Origin: Pisaster brevispinus
Taxonomy: Eukaryota > Echinodermata > Asteroidea > Forcipulatida > Asteriidae
NCBI GenBank assembly: GCA_023634235.1
Contig: JAMKCF010000007.1
Location: 22,760,592 to 22,824,591 of the forward strand
Direction of reading: 5' to 3'
DNA: 64,000 nucleotides
The notes beneath the pieces were generated by a model, which was given only the letters and a program-made list of their open reading frames with translations, had not been told where the DNA came from and searched no databases. Below are positions 12,101 through 24,305 of this stretch, piece by piece. The position numbers and the translations under genes were made by a program. Numbering within the stretch: the stretch's first letter is position 1; every line of letters starts with the position of its first letter.

Positions 12101-12380
12101 TTGGTTAGTTTTATACACATCCTAATGCAGCATAACACGGTGTGCATGGCAGCGGAGTGACGGTAAGAATTGATATCTTTTTACCATTTTTTAGCTTGCA
12201 AAATGATTTTTCTGGACACACGCCAAGCTAAATAAGAGTAAAAAGAACACGTAGAGCCTAATTTTGGCGAACTCTGGTGTCTAAAAAGAACGGTAGGTGC
12301 ATAAACGTGAAGGGCAAAAAGTTTCGAATAGGATTTTTTACAATGACCTATGACTTGTGAGGTTCTAGTACATGTAGTAG
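6150..12380. other. Long gene-poor stretch
   Basis: About 6.2 kb of AT-rich DNA without a supported gene. It holds homopolymer runs (G18/C17 at 6,668-6,727, C near 11,091-11,103, G near 11,445-11,455). A 100-codon open frame at 9,182-9,484 has no recognisable domain. The rest appears unique to this window. Confidence 0.5.
6668..6727. repeat. G18 / C17 homopolymer inverted pair
   Basis: A run of 18 G at 6668-6685 and a run of 17 C at 6711-6727 are separated by 25 bp. They could form a G:C hairpin, and the G run can also form quadruplex structures. The exact run lengths may be unreliable in an assembly. Confidence 0.8.
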
Positions 12381-12384
12381 TATG

Positions 12385-14547
12385 TAGCCCAGGTTGGACT
12401 CCTCCGTTGCATACAAAAATACAACGCGACGGAGTCCAGGGTATAAAGCTCTCGTACCAATGCAAACAATTTTATACCAACATTTATTTTAATGGAAAAA
12501 TTTCTGTACAGTGTATCTAATTTACCTAAATGAGATATTCCTTTGGGTAAAAATAAGGGGAAAAGTGGTGGCAGGATGCGGAATCAAATTGTTCCTTTTT
12601 ATTTTTACCTTATTGGCTAAGCTGAATCTTTGCTCACATATTCCTGGTGTCCTTAACTATCAGCCTGATGGGTTCAGAATTGTTTCTTTTATCCTTTGAT
12701 GACATTATTTGTAAATAAATGGAAATTGACGTCTCCTCTGTTAGTGTTACTTCCTGTACTGACTCCGTTTATGAATACTCACACGCAAGCGCGCGAGAGA
12801 GCGCTATCATCCACAAACCCATCTGCAAAATGATAGTGCCATCTCGCTGGAAAAAATTATGACAAATTAAAGCGAGAGGAATCTTGCATGACACCAGACT
12901 AGAACAAGTGTGACGAACTTGCTATGAGTGCGCTTGCGTGTGAGTACTCATAAACGTAGTCAGTATAGGAAGTTACAGAGGAGACGTCAATTTCCATTTT
13001 ATTTTCACAAATGTCATCCAAGGATAAAATCAACAATTCTGAACCCATCGGGCATGTCGGGCTGTAGCCCACCTTGTTGGGCTGTTATGGCTCTCTTTTA
13101 ACATCGGTCTTATTACAGTCGCCATTACAGCCCACCTTCTATGCATGTCTAAAACGCGAAGTTTTCAAAGAACGCATAATGCGTTCCACTTTGATTGCAA
13201 ATTTCTCCCACTTAAAAAAATCCCATACTACTCAAACCTACTTCAAATGATTCCTTACATTTGTGGAATTACTATGATACAAGACAGTTTTTACCAAATG
13301 ATGACTTTGACCGGATGTGATGATTTGAAAACGGCAAAAAAAAATGGTGTACAAAAATTACATTCAAGTTCGTCGTGCCAGGGGGCCGCCATCTTAATTA
13401 CGATTCTCTGCCTGCTGATCGTGAGAAGTCAGGGCGCCCGGCTGATCTGGCCTTGCGCGCGCATAGCAAGTCATGAATATGCATGATTGACATGTTGCGG
13501 TGCTCGGACACGGATAGATCTGTAAGTCATGAATTTGTATAAGGTGACATTGCGCGGCGCTGTAGCTGGAAACTGTCCAATTTAATGAATATGCAAGGTA
13601 CAAGATCAGCCGGGCGCCCTGACTTCTCACGATCAGCGGCAGAGAATCGTAATTAAGATGGCGGCCCCCTGGCACGACGAACTTGAATGTAATTTTTGTA
13701 CACCGTTTTTTTTTTGCCGTTTTCAAATCATCACATCCGGTCAAAGTCATCATTTGGTAAAAACTGTCTTGTATCCATAGTAATTCCACAAATGTAAGGA
13801 ATCATTTGAAGTAGGTTTGAGTAGTATGGGATTTTTTTAAGTGGGAGAAATTTGCAATCAAAGTGGAACGCATTATGCGTTCTTTGAAAACTTCGCGTTT
13901 TAGACATGCATAGAAGGTGGGCTGTAATGGCGACTGTAATAAGACCGATGTTAAAAGAGAGCCATAACAGCCCAACAAGGTGGGCTACAGCCCGACATGC
14001 CCGATGGGTTCAGAATTGTTGATTTTATCCTTGGATGACATTTGTGAAAATAAAATGGAAATTGACGTCTCCTCTGTAACTTCCTGTACTGACTACGTTT
14101 ATGAGTACTCACACGCAAGCGCACTCATAGCAAGTTCGTCACACTTGTTCTAGTCTGGTGTCATGCAAGATTCCTCTCGCTTTAATTTGTCATAATTTTT
14201 TCCAGCGAGATGGCACTATCATTTTGCAGATGGGTTTGTGGATGATAGCGCTCTCTCGCGCGCTTGCGTGTGAGTATTCATAAACGGAGTCAGTACAGGA
14301 AGTAACACTAACAGAGGAGACGTCAATTTCCATTTTATTTTCACAAATAATGTCATCAAAGGATAAAAGAAACAATTCTGAACCCATCAGGCTGATAGTT
14401 AAGGACACCAGGAATATGTGAGTAAAGCTTCAGCTTTACCAATAAGGTAAAAATATGAAAAAAATGTTGGTATAAAATTGTTTGCATGCTAGAGAAGTTT
14501 TATACCCAGGACGTCAGTGCAGTGGCACTGACGTCCTACCAGGGCTA
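12385..14547. mobile_element. 2.16-kb foldback DNA element with long nested inverted repeats
   Basis: The ends are inverted: TAGCCCAGGTTGGACTCC at 12,385 and, read in reverse complement from 14,547, TAGCCCTGGTAGGACGTC. Inside, a left arm of about 12,439-13,448 is matched by a right arm of about 13,603-14,507 with few mismatches, around a 154-bp unpaired centre. The left arm carries about 105 extra bases near 12,500-12,600. Each arm contains a smaller foldback (12,660-13,055 and 13,998-14,395) with roughly 125-bp inverted ends. The right end has a perfect 13-bp hairpin (AGGACGTCAGTGC, 14,508-14,537). TAGTATG lies at 12,378-12,384 and again at 14,550-14,556, two bases past the right end, and may be a target duplication. 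No transposase is encoded. Open frames in the arms are mirror images of each other. Confidence 0.85.
12660..13055. repeat. Inner foldback module, left arm copy
   Basis: The sequence from ctgatgggttcagaattg (about 12,664) to cacacgcaagcgc (about 12,790) returns in reverse complement from gcgcttgcgtgtg (about 12,930) to caattctgaacccatc (about 13,050). The mirror copy of the whole module is at 13,998-14,395, giving four alternately oriented copies of the 125-bp end sequence. It may be a smaller MITE carried by the large element. Confidence 0.75.
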
Positions 14548-14549
14548 GC

Positions 14550-15385
14550 TAGTATGTAGGACTAGGACTCGAGTAAGGCGCGCGTTCCAAATATAAATGG
14601 TATGGGATTTGTCTCGAGAACCATTGGTTGATGTTTGGTGAAATGCCATGATTTTAGCTTTTAGTTTTCTTTTTCAAGGATTGTCGGTTTTAAAATCTCC
14701 GAACTTCATAATTTTGTGATCGATTTAAATATAGACATTAAGCCATTTGATGTAATTATTGGTTTTCAACATACTGCCCGTATGGAAGTAGATGTTCCGT
14801 TCGTATCCAATAATGTTTGTGCCCTTTTTAAGCCAAACAGACACAAATATCTCTGACCTGATAATTCAAAGTGCGCAAGGCATTACATGTACTGTAAACG
14901 CCAGGCAATGCACATTAAAACAAAATTTGCATACTTCATGTACTTGTGTTACCTGTGAATATGTTTGGATTGCTTAGCATGCATTTTCAGAGTTGCACAC
15001 TACACTTTATGCTCGATGGACATACAAATTTCTGGCCCGAATCTTAAGTTGTTTCATGTTCTTGTACGAAACGCACCAGGGTGGGATACCAAGTTTGTAC
15101 CCCAACCAATCAATTGATGGCAATACGGATGTGCAATAGTGATCACGATGAGTGCATCTCCATTGCTCGTATTGAGGACATTATTGGTGGTGGCACTGGG
15201 GTTGATTGTGGCAACAAGTTCTGATCTCAGGTTACATTTTGAATTTTTTTATGGTTTCAAGTAACATGTGTAACAACATTTTGCAAGCACTTTGGAATTA
15301 ACCAAACGGAAACTTACAAGTGTAAAAGGTTTGAGTGTTTAAATTTTTAATTCATTATAGTAGTCAGAGCTCTTTTAAGTTGATC
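14550..15385. other. Non-coding stretch, nothing recognised
   Basis: No supported ORF, repeat or RNA gene is visible between the foldback element and the LINE relic. Confidence 0.45.
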
Positions 15386-15386
15386 T

Positions 15387-16290
15387 ATAAAAATAATAAC
15401 GGACATTTATATTGCGCAAATATTGTGCATTACACAAAATATAACAACAAAAAATGTAGAGAAAAACAATAGAAATAGCTCAACAGTCTAGAAGGAATTA
15501 ATCATAAACAAATGGGTTTTTAACTTGGATTTAAATACATTAGGCCTAAGTGAAGATGATTGTCTAATACAAGGAGAGAGATTATTCCATAGTTTAGGAG
15601 CAGCGTACACAAATGCCCGATCACCTAGGCTAGCCTTAGATGTTCTTGAAGGGTAAGTTAACAGTGTATGGTCTTTTGAACTCCTAAGACGGTATGATGT
15701 TTGAGAGGTTGAATTCATGGTTACGAGCTCCCGAATGTACATTAGTGCTAAACCATTAATGGCTTTATAAGTTATTAAAAGAACTTTAAATGATATTCTT
15801 TGTCGAACTGGTAACCGGTGTAACTCGAGTAACAATGGACTACATCAAGAGTATCTAGAGGAATTACAGATCAGTCTAGCACATGCATTCTGAACCCTTT
15901 GCAGTTTGGTAATCTGAGTGTCAGGCAAACCAAAAAATGAGCTGTTACGGTAATCTGACCTGCTTGTCACAAAAGCGTGGAAAATTTTTTTCTGTACAGT
16001 CACGAGTTAAGTTTTTATGGAGATGCCGGATATTAAAAAGATAATAAAATTACTACAAACTTCAGCAATATGCTTCTCAAATGTCAAGTGTGAATCAAAC
16101 CGAACCCCCAGGTTCCTTACTGAGATGGAGGGTGATATATGTGACATAACAACCTTGATGTTCTCAATTTGCAGCAAAAGATTATTCTGTAACAACCAAG
16201 TATAGACATGCATTATGCATTCCTCTAACGCCACCACAGAATTGTTTTCATTATTTTGAGTGGATACATACATGTATAATCCCAATACAA
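15387..16290 (-). mobile_element. 5'-truncated CR1/L2-like LINE relic
   Basis: On the minus strand the C-terminal region of a reverse transcriptase ORF is readable in pieces. Residues PSISVRNLGVRFDSHL (about 16,120) are followed by ITKLQRVQNACARLI (about 15,890), and then a 115-codon open stretch (15,488-15,835) holds LHRLPVRQRISFKVLLITYKA and GDRAFVYAAPKLWNNL. These are hallmarks of the region downstream of the RT catalytic core in CR1/L2 elements. The 3' end near 15,387 reads (minus strand) gcgcaatataaatgtccgttattattttt, a CR1/L2-type tail. Internal deletions and stops show it is dead. It is a different subfamily from the 24.3-kb element. Confidence 0.85.
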
Positions 16291-16309
16291 GGGAATCCGA
16301 TTATAGCCA

Positions 16310-19300
16310 CTTTGTTCTGACTCCTCGCACTTCAGAGGACCAGATAAGCTAAGGGCATTGAAGCGCTACGCAAAGGATCCTCCCAACTGTTTGGCAAATG
16401 TTGTTGAACCATTTGTGCCTCAAAGCGTTTTTCCAACCGTCGAATGTTAGGCAAAAGATGCTGATGTTTTGGAAAAAATGTCAATGTTTGAATAGACTTA
16501 ATCCAAAGCTGTGTAACATACAGAATATGCAGGCATGTGGCACACTTTGCAGCAATATTTACTCGGCAGAGTCTAGCTAAGCTTTCTTATAAATACGCTA
16601 AGCTTTCTTTTGAATGCGTAAATATCAATGGCCAACCATAGGCTGCGGAATGTTGGTTTTAAAGCATGGACTTTGGACTGTATTGTACTGCACATTATAC
16701 CATGTGCTGTGTTTGCATGGACGAATGGCAGGCTAGCGAACGTTGTGTGGTGTGTGTGGATACTCAGCACCATGTGGTTATGTGCATGTTTTAACATTTG
16801 TATAATGTAATGATCGCAATTGCAGATCGCAGCCACATTAAATCTAGCAAAAATTAAGACATGTTGAACTATTTTATGAACTTAGAAATTATCTCTCTTT
16901 GTGATTTTTACCACCAAACCCCTTATTTATTGTGGACTAGTATTACTAGTAAAGGAAAAGATTTGACTCGCCCACCGCTGTTTTCACTTGTATTTGGCAA
17001 CCGGGCGACCGCTAATTTCGAACCCTATTCTGTATAGACCTACCTGATTGATATACAGTGATACCCTTATAATTTTTACAAAACGCTGGACTTCCTCCGC
17101 TTCTTGACTCTATGCTTAAGTACAGTGTACCTTCAGGAGGTGAAAGAATGTTTTGAACAGAAACCCACGTTTTTTAAACCAGGGTTTTTTCACCTGAGTT
17201 GTCACTTATATCGTGGCTCATTTGTAGAGAGCACATTAACACGAAATTGTGTACGCTTGTTTTGGTGTAACTTTATGAAAAACATCTAAGCTGGCTATCG
17301 CTGGATTAAACATTGTTGGGGTCATAATGTTTACTGACGTGAGTAGTCTACGGTCAAGGCTGTATTTGTTGCTCACAACACCACCACTGCGGAACACTAA
17401 TCAGCAGCAAGCAGCTCAGAGTAAAACAGGGTGCTACAGTGACATAACAAAACCAAATAGGTAATGTGGCTGTTTTAGACAGTCGAATCAGCGCTCGTGC
17501 GCACATGTGCATCAGTGAAATGTTTAATCAGCGATTGTCAGCTCTGATGGTTTTTTTTTTTTTCAAAATTTAAAACCAACAAACCAGGATTTTTATTTTA
17601 TTTAATTTTTTTTTTTTTTTTTTTTTTGGGGGGGGCCAGTGAATTAAGAAAAAATGTTGACCAACAGGTCATTCCGTGCCAACTTACCTTATATCTTGAA
17701 AAGCTTGGCATGCTCTGTCTCAGATTTTTCTAGTATTTTTTTGGAACAATCCCCTATGGGTGCCATGAACACATGCAAAATTTTAGAATCCTACTCTTCA
17801 ACATTATTTAGATACGTACATGTATGACCCCCTAAAAAATTAAGCCCGCCCCTTCAAATTGACTTTTTGTGTCTTCAGTATTTTTAGAGGTCTGTAACTA
17901 CAAATGGAGATATAGCTACAAATTAATTTGGTATCCCATCAACTAAATTATACTGTCAAAAGTAGCACAGGTCTTTTTCATATCAAGGTGTACAATGTAC
18001 GTAGGTCTTTAAAAACGCACATTTTGGCCTGCCTAATGACTTTTCGTAAACTTGAGACGCCCTAGTGCCTAAGTGAAATGTCTGATTGCTTTTACATTAC
18101 ATTTGGTTATAAACTAGTTGTGACCTGATAGACTAATCACGCTTTTGATGGGTACTTGGCAGGGGTTTGAATTTTGGTCCACCTGTAAAAATGCCCCAAA
18201 AAGCCTTTTTCAAGTGGTTATTTGACAACGTGGGACATTACTGACAGATTTACAAATTGTGTGTATGCAATTTAGTGACAGCACTTATTTACAAAAGAGT
18301 CACAGAGCCTGGACTTCTGCAGGCATGGTTTGTACACTACGGAAGTGTAGTGCTACCACTTGAACAAAAAACACATTCCTCTCTGTCAGTCTTTTTTAAA
18401 GGATTATAAGGCGCTTAGTAAAATATTCATCCTTTTATGTTATCAAATGAACCTTATCAAACTTATTCCCTAAATATTTAGGATATTAAAGTGCACTTTA
18501 TATTCCATTACAGTTAAGGCAAACAGGCAAAGGCTGCGTTTGTGAACCAGCAGATAGTGAGCAGATATCAGCTTCGCATTTCTTGGTGATGGAGTTCAAG
18601 GTGTTTGTTGTGCACAGGGTAGATTGCTCAGTGATTCCTGCCAGAGACATTACTTTAAAAGGTGAGAATTCATTATGTATTGGTCATTGCAAAGGTAAGA
18701 AGTAAAAATGACTCTGCCCACAGGAAGAGAAGAAGGGGGAGGGGTGATGCACATGGCACAAGGGTAAAAATGGACTTGCAGTAATGTGTGTGTACTCAAA
18801 CTCAAACTGTGAACATTGTTCATACATAAAGACTTGTATTCCATAAAGTGCATGGGAAACCTTGGCAACTATTATTTCAGTCTATGCATAAATGTTGATA
18901 ATTTAACCATTTCATGTCGTATAATGTGTATACAAGCCAAGTATATCTGGACTGACTTACTGTGGACGGTTTATTAGGACCGGAACAACTTCAGCAGAGT
19001 GCCCTCAGTTTTTGCTGGCAGCCTGACAGCTGATGGTAAAATCCACCCAGAGTTTTGATTGTACAGGGTGCACAGGCATGCACCTACCGTGGTGCACTTT
19101 GTTTCACTGACTTACATGTACAAAGAGGGACCCCAGGTGTTGAAAACATACCTCATAATATCCTTTTAGAAGGGGGGGGGGTTGGGGGTGCAATCCCAGA
19201 TTCCAGACTTCTGTTCTGTTGTTGTACAAATGTGGCATACAAGAATGGACAGGCTGTCACCATTGTTTATTACTGTATTTGGTTTAATGGGAGGTAAGTC

Positions 19301-20050
19301 CAAGCATTCCCAGATTCCAGCAAACCATGGCTGAGGTTCTGTGAATCACGGTGAGTGCCTACTCAACTTTTCTTGCAAGACAACATCAAATCCTGGTGTT
19401 AATTAAAAGAACCTTTCTTGTCTTTACTTTGTCAATTCAGAGTTTCATTGTGACTACATTTTTTTCAAAGGAAGACAATTACGTAAAAAGCTCAAAAAAT
19501 TTGCACAGAAATTGATGTGAAGTAGTTAACACAATTGATTCCACTGTGAGCCATTTTTTAAGACGTCCCTGGTAGAAAAATACAAATATCTGGACATTGC
19601 CTTCAAAGCATTTGTTCATGAAAAGATTGGAGATGGGGTTTTTCTCACTATTCTTAGTTATATATTTACAGTTTCTCCAAAGCATAATCATTGGTGAGCC
19701 ATGAGCTGTTACACAACAGTTATTAGAATTGTAGTTTATTTATTTATTTTTTATTTATTTGTTTATTTGTTTATTTATTTGTTTATTTGTTTATTTATTT
19801 ATTTATTTTTATTTATATATTTATTTCTCCTTTTTTTTTTTTTGGGGGGGGGCCAAAGTTGTAGAAGTAAAATCCTCATTCTGGTTGCTGCACCATCTGC
19901 TAATGATATAAGATTTCAGTTGTTGTGGGGAGAGTCTTCTTGAAACAGTTATACTCAAAGCAAACAGACAATCTGTTTTAAATTGACTGAAAGTGGAAAT
20001 TGTGTACAAATGCTTCAATCATCTATTGTTGCATTTACACCATGTGTATT
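16310..20050. other. Long non-coding stretch with homopolymer runs
   Basis: About 3.7 kb without a supported gene. It contains T-rich runs ending in G8 (about 17,552-17,638), a short G tract near 19,172, and the TTTATTTA microsatellite described separately. Open frames here are short and have no recognisable domains. Confidence 0.5.
19733..19830. repeat. (TTTA/TTTG)n microsatellite
   Basis: About 95 bp of near-uninterrupted TTTATTTA/TTTGTTTA followed by T12 and G8. Confidence 0.9.
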
Positions 20051-20055
20051 CCCAG

Positions 20056-20220
20056 AAGATGGTGAGACTCGTTGTAGTCACCCAAGACCCACAATCTCCT
20101 AGTCAGTCTGAGACTCCCAGGCCAGATGCTGAAGACTCTACCTTGAAGCTCTAGCCCTGAAGACACAACAGGGAGAGTTGGAGATGGACAAGAAACAGGA
20201 AGCTCACAATGAGAGGTAAG
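20056..20220 (+). other. Exon-like segment, copy A of a duplicated block
   Basis: A cag acceptor-like site (to 20,055) and a strong donor gag|gtaag (exon end 20,215) bracket 160 bp. From 20,088 it matches 31,977-32,109 with only about five differences in 133 bp, including the donor. One frame gives SPSQSETPRPDAEDSTLKL then a stop; another gives LEALALKTQQGELEMDKKQEAHNER up to the donor, a helical, charged peptide. Both copies carry the same frame conflict, so the true coding frame is unclear. It may be a relic of one exon of a duplicated gene, or a transcribed repeat. I do not recognise the family. Confidence 0.3.
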
Positions 20221-20321
20221 GAATAGTCTGATTGTGCTGTGTACATTTATTTTAAGTTAACATCCCTTGTAACAGACTTACAGATCTCCTTGTATGTCAC
20301 TAACAGCTTTTTCTTTTTAGC

Positions 20322-21700
20322 TGTTCCGATGTGTTAGTCGGAACAGCTTATGTTTCTTTACTATTATTTTTGAAAATTACCATTATTATTATTGATTATT
20401 ATTATTCTTTGTTTCCACTGAAAATCCATTGACTTAACACATGAACTTTCTTGATAACATACTGTTACTTTACCATTATAAGAAACCAAAAGTTGTATAC
20501 CACATGAAAGCTTATGTCCTGACTTAGTTTACAAATGCGTTTGATTAAAATTCCTAATTATTTATGCACGTGACAGCGGTGTGAATATTTAATAAGTCAA
20601 TCTTGTGTCCATCATATCTTAAGAAGTAAATATCCGATTCTCAAAATTGTTTCAGTTTATAGATTTGTTTTTTATTTTAGTTGACGATTTTGGCATATTT
20701 TTTTACCGTCACGTCTTCATGACACCACATGTTGGTGCACTTTCGTTCTGTGTACAAAACACATAGTGGCTTAAACGAAGTGCTTTATAGACTTCATCTA
20801 GTCACCATCGCGTTTGTGGTTGATCTCCTGTGTGCACCCTTATGGGACTTTCTTTAGTCTAGGAAAAAAACACGAAATGCGTAGCTTATTTAGTCATTTT
20901 CTAAAAATAGAGGACCAATCACTTTGTGCACAGCCCATTCGATTTGTGCATGAGCAACACATGTAATTCATACGTACGTTTAGGGTTTTCGTGAAAATGC
21001 ATTAGATGGGAATAAGTTATATACAATCATGTACCTGGTACCTTATCAAATTTGTTAGTGTGAAAAACACAAGTTTTTTACTGTGACATCATCGGGTGTC
21101 AAATTTAGTAACTCATAGAATATTTCTTTCAAAAAAACAATCTCCCAAACCATAAGACATAAAGTCGTAATGTTTTGTTGTTTTGTAGCTAATATTACAT
21201 CAACATTCAGAAATGACCTTACTTTGACCTTTACTTCTGGTCCTACAGGGAGCTCAAAACTATCAAAAATCTTATCTTCTGAATCCCATGTTTGTGTTTT
21301 TATTTATTTTATTAAAACAAAATAAAAAATGTATGAGATATCGCCCAACTCACAAGGACGGACGGCCACTTCAAGGTGAGGGCTACACTTAACTGATTTG
21401 GGCTGTCAACCCAGATCAACTGTCACCAGAGGCACGTTGCCACCTACTCCTGGGGCTGAAACAGGGTTACCCCCTTCACAGTCCGTAAGGATATAGGCAT
21501 GGGTATCATCCACTAGGAGCCTGGCTGGTAGAGCAGAATGCACTATCTTCCCAACTGTTTTGTAGCTTACAACAATTGCAACTTTTTATTTAAAGAGATG
21601 ACCCCACTTTGACCTTTACTTTCGGTCCAAACAGTAAGCTCAAAACTTTAAAAAAAAAATTCCTGAACCACATGTCAACAAGTTGTAATGTTTGTGTTGT
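20322..21700 (+). mobile_element. Hairpin-headed repeat, diverged copy
   Basis: It opens with an imperfect hairpin, agctgttccgatgtgttagtcggaacagct, then carries blocks shared with 34,674-35,600: hairpin head, T-rich run, gacatcatcgggt, and repeated gaccttactttgacctttacttctggtc / gacctttactttcggtcc motifs. About 200 bp of a different repeat seems inserted at about 21,355-21,555. No ORF is present. The element type is unknown. Confidence 0.5.
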
Positions 21701-21930
21701 ATTACAAAGTAAGCTTGCCTTAAAACACTTGTGGGTCATTCCATGTCAATTCAACACGCTTTTGGACCTGACCGTCACAGATTGAAATGAAATTTGGTGT
21801 GCTGATTGGATTCCCTCAGAAACCCCCAGAACACAAATTTTATGTTATTCGGTTCATTATTTTTTTGAGATATGGGTGATATACGTTGCATTGACGTTGT
21901 TGTGGTCTAGCATAATGTTTATTGATGTCT

Positions 21931-23637
21931 TTACTCATGCTGGTAGATTTCAACTGAATTGTCTGCAGCCACAACCAGATCACCAGCTGGTGTGACTGTA
22001 AAACCAAAGGGATCAACACAATCCTTGATGATACATCCAATGTATTCACCATCAGGTCTGTAATGATCGATATCACCTTGGGATGATGAGACTGGTTCTT
22101 TCCACACAGCAACATAGATGCTCCCATCCATGTCACAACACACACCACTAGGCCACCCAGACTGTTTGGTATCTACTGAGAATACCACTTCACCATTGTA
22201 GTCTACTGATACTAACTTCCTGGAATTCCAGTTGGTGTAGATGAGTCGCTGTTTGTAGGTAGTCAAGTAGTCATTAATTCCTGGAGCAAGCAGTGTTCTG
22301 ATGTGGGTTCCATCTGGTTTGTGTAGAGAGATCTCTGCCTTTTCATAATAACCCACTGCTATCAGATTGTTGTCATCCACTGTAATACATGATGGTTCAC
22401 TGCATAGATTGAACTGATTGATGAGCTGAAAGTTCCTGCTGAAGGTCTTGACTGTTTCATCATCTAGAACAATGAGCTCATCATTCTTGTTCACAGTCAC
22501 ACTGCGTGGCCCATTAAGATCTTTGATTGATAGTTCTTGTGTGATGGCAGTGGATTGAGGATTGCCCTGTGCCATGTCTGCTGATATTGTAATCACACTT
22601 ACAGTGTTCTCATGTGACACAACAATATCACTATTGGAGTATGCAGACACACCCCATGCAGTAAAAGTAGTCTTCATGTTTGTCTTCAGTGTCCATTTAT
22701 CTTTCAGCAGCAGTCTCCCTAGTGATTTCTGGACTTCTTTAAAGTCCATATAAGTCAACCCATCAGGTGCTTGTGTTGATTTCAACTGTCTGTAGTCTTT
22801 TAGGTCTTGTACGAGTTGTTCTATATGGTGTACAATATTGATCTGTTGTTCCATGAGTTGAATAACCTCATCCTGCTTGAGCTCTGCTTTGTTCATCTCT
22901 TCATTGTTTCTAACTTGTGCAGTTTCCATTGTCTGGACTCTGTCTTTATAAATCTGTTCAGCCTCTTGAATCAGTTTCTGCTGCTCCTCTCTGATCCTGG
23001 CAACCTCCTTGGCAATCTTCTCATCAGCCTTCTTGGAGATTTTCTCTTTGGTTGCAGCAAACATAGAATCTAACGTCTTACGGGAAATGTCTACTTTTTG
23101 AATGGCAATGTTGAAGGTTTGGATTCTCTGTCTTATTTGTGCAAGAAGTTCTGTGGCATGTTGTTTACTTTTGTCTGAAGCTTCATTCAGTTCTATTGCA
23201 GTGTGCTTGCTGTGGTCTTTTATGATGCAAGTTATACATATCAGTTTCTTGCATGTTTCACAATACAGGACAAGATCCTTGCCAGTATGCTTACTACACT
23301 TGGAAATAAACTCCTGACTGGGTACTTGTTTTCCTTGCTGTTGTTTCAGTTGGATTTCCTGTTTTTCAATAGCTTCTATCAAAGAAAAGGCTGTAAAGTT
23401 TGTTTTCAGACCATCGATGCCATTTTCCTTTAACAGAGTTTCTTGTCTACACACTGGACATGAAAGTGTTGTAGGACTTGGACTATTCTGTCTGAGTTGT
23501 TGAAGGCATTCAAGACAAAATGAATGAGAACACTCCAGTTGTTTGGGTTGTTTGAAGCGTTCACTGCAAATTGGACATTCAAGATGATCCTGACTAATCT
23601 CTGCTAGCACTGACTGAGTTGTTATATTGGATGCCAT
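21931..23637 (-). CDS. TRIM gene A: RING, B-box 2, coiled coil, NHL-like propeller (568 aa)
   Basis: This is a probable E3 ubiquitin ligase of the TRIM family. The RING finger is complete C3HC4: Cys21, Cys24, Cys36, His38, Cys41, Cys44, Cys60, Cys63. One B-box 2 follows (Cys114, His117, Cys126, Cys129, Cys134, Cys137, His142, His145), and no B-box 1 is visible. Residues of about 155-290 are charged and heptad-like, as expected for the dimerising coiled coil. From about 330 the sequence has blades of the NHL-like type (GPRSVTVNKNDELIVLDD, WPSGVCCDMDGSIYVAVW). The chosen Met has a good context (A at -3, G at +4). A splice acceptor-like ttaattcacag about 30 bases upstream suggests a separate 5' UTR exon. 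The coding part is uninterrupted. An AATAAA lies just after the stop (21,918-21,923). It probably acts in the cytoplasm; its substrate is unknown. Confidence 0.93.
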   Translation of the reverse strand: MASNITTQSVLAEISQDHLECPICSERFKQPKQLECSHSFCLECLQQLRQNSPSPTTLSCPVCRQETLLKENGIDGLKTNFTAFSLIEAIEKQEIQLKQQQGKQVPSQEFISKCSKHTGKDLVLYCETCKKLICITCIIKDHSKHTAIELNEASDKSKQHATELLAQIRQRIQTFNIAIQKVDISRKTLDSMFAATKEKISKKADEKIAKEVARIREEQQKLIQEAEQIYKDRVQTMETAQVRNNEEMNKAELKQDEVIQLMEQQINIVHHIEQLVQDLKDYRQLKSTQAPDGLTYMDFKEVQKSLGRLLLKDKWTLKTNMKTTFTAWGVSAYSNSDIVVSHENTVSVITISADMAQGNPQSTAITQELSIKDLNGPRSVTVNKNDELIVLDDETVKTFSRNFQLINQFNLCSEPSCITVDDNNLIAVGYYEKAEISLHKPDGTHIRTLLAPGINDYLTTYKQRLIYTNWNSRKLVSVDYNGEVVFSVDTKQSGWPSGVCCDMDGSIYVAVWKEPVSSSQGDIDHYRPDGEYIGCIIKDCVDPFGFTVTPAGDLVVAADNSVEIYQHE

Positions 23638-23669
23638 TCTGATTGGAAGTACTTGCTGAAATGTTGAGC

Positions 23670-24305
23670 TGTGAATTAAAGGAGAGAACTGACCCAATTA
23701 GATCAATGTCTTATACCAGTAGCCTTTCTCATCAATGTAAGACTTTATTTCATGGTCATTATAAACTATTATTAACATCTCTGCTAAAGACTAGTAGTGT
23801 ATTGAGGCGGGCACTGGGACCACCCCATTCATCTTTTTTTTCATAGAGTAATTTCTGCACATTTACTCGGTCTCTGGTTACCTTGCCCAAATTTCAAACC
23901 TGTGACCAAAATCCAAACATTTTTAATTTTTAGCATTTTTTTTTCATTGATTTTTTAGGCTTAAGGCTCAACCATTCAAACCACCAACAAAAAGGCTTCT
24001 GACAATCGCCAGCAAAAAAGCTTCCAACCCAACACAAAATGTGCAGCTCGAAAACTACTAGGAAGTCATAAAATACTAATAAAATATACAACAAGCTAAA
24101 AACACACACTCTGCTATGCTTTTTTTCCTCAACGATTTTTTCAAATAGTATTTGGGAACTCCACATCACTGGATCAATCAGGTCACAGTGCTCAGTCACA
24201 CATCAGTCTAAGAGATCCAGTTATTGTTCTTGTTTAGTGCTACATTAATCCAGTTTTTGCAGTAGCAGCTGCTATTAACAGGCTCCAACTCCTCCCTTAA
24301 TGCTG
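23670..24305. other. Upstream flank of TRIM gene A
   Basis: This 0.6-kb stretch separates the TRIM coding exon (minus) from the LINE (plus). It probably includes the intron or promoter side of TRIM A. A clear core promoter motif was not identified. Confidence 0.35.

Noticed and set aside
13145..13789. Open frames of 113 and 131 codons on opposite strands sharing IQDSFYQMMTLTGCDDLKTAKK
   Set aside because: They are the same sequence read from the two arms of the foldback; no domain or conservation signal.
19701..19943. Frame rich in Phe, Leu, Tyr and Ile
   Set aside because: Translation of the TTTA/TTTG microsatellite.
22562..23433. Plus-strand frames opposite TRIM gene A
   Set aside because: Antisense shadows of the TRIM coding region.
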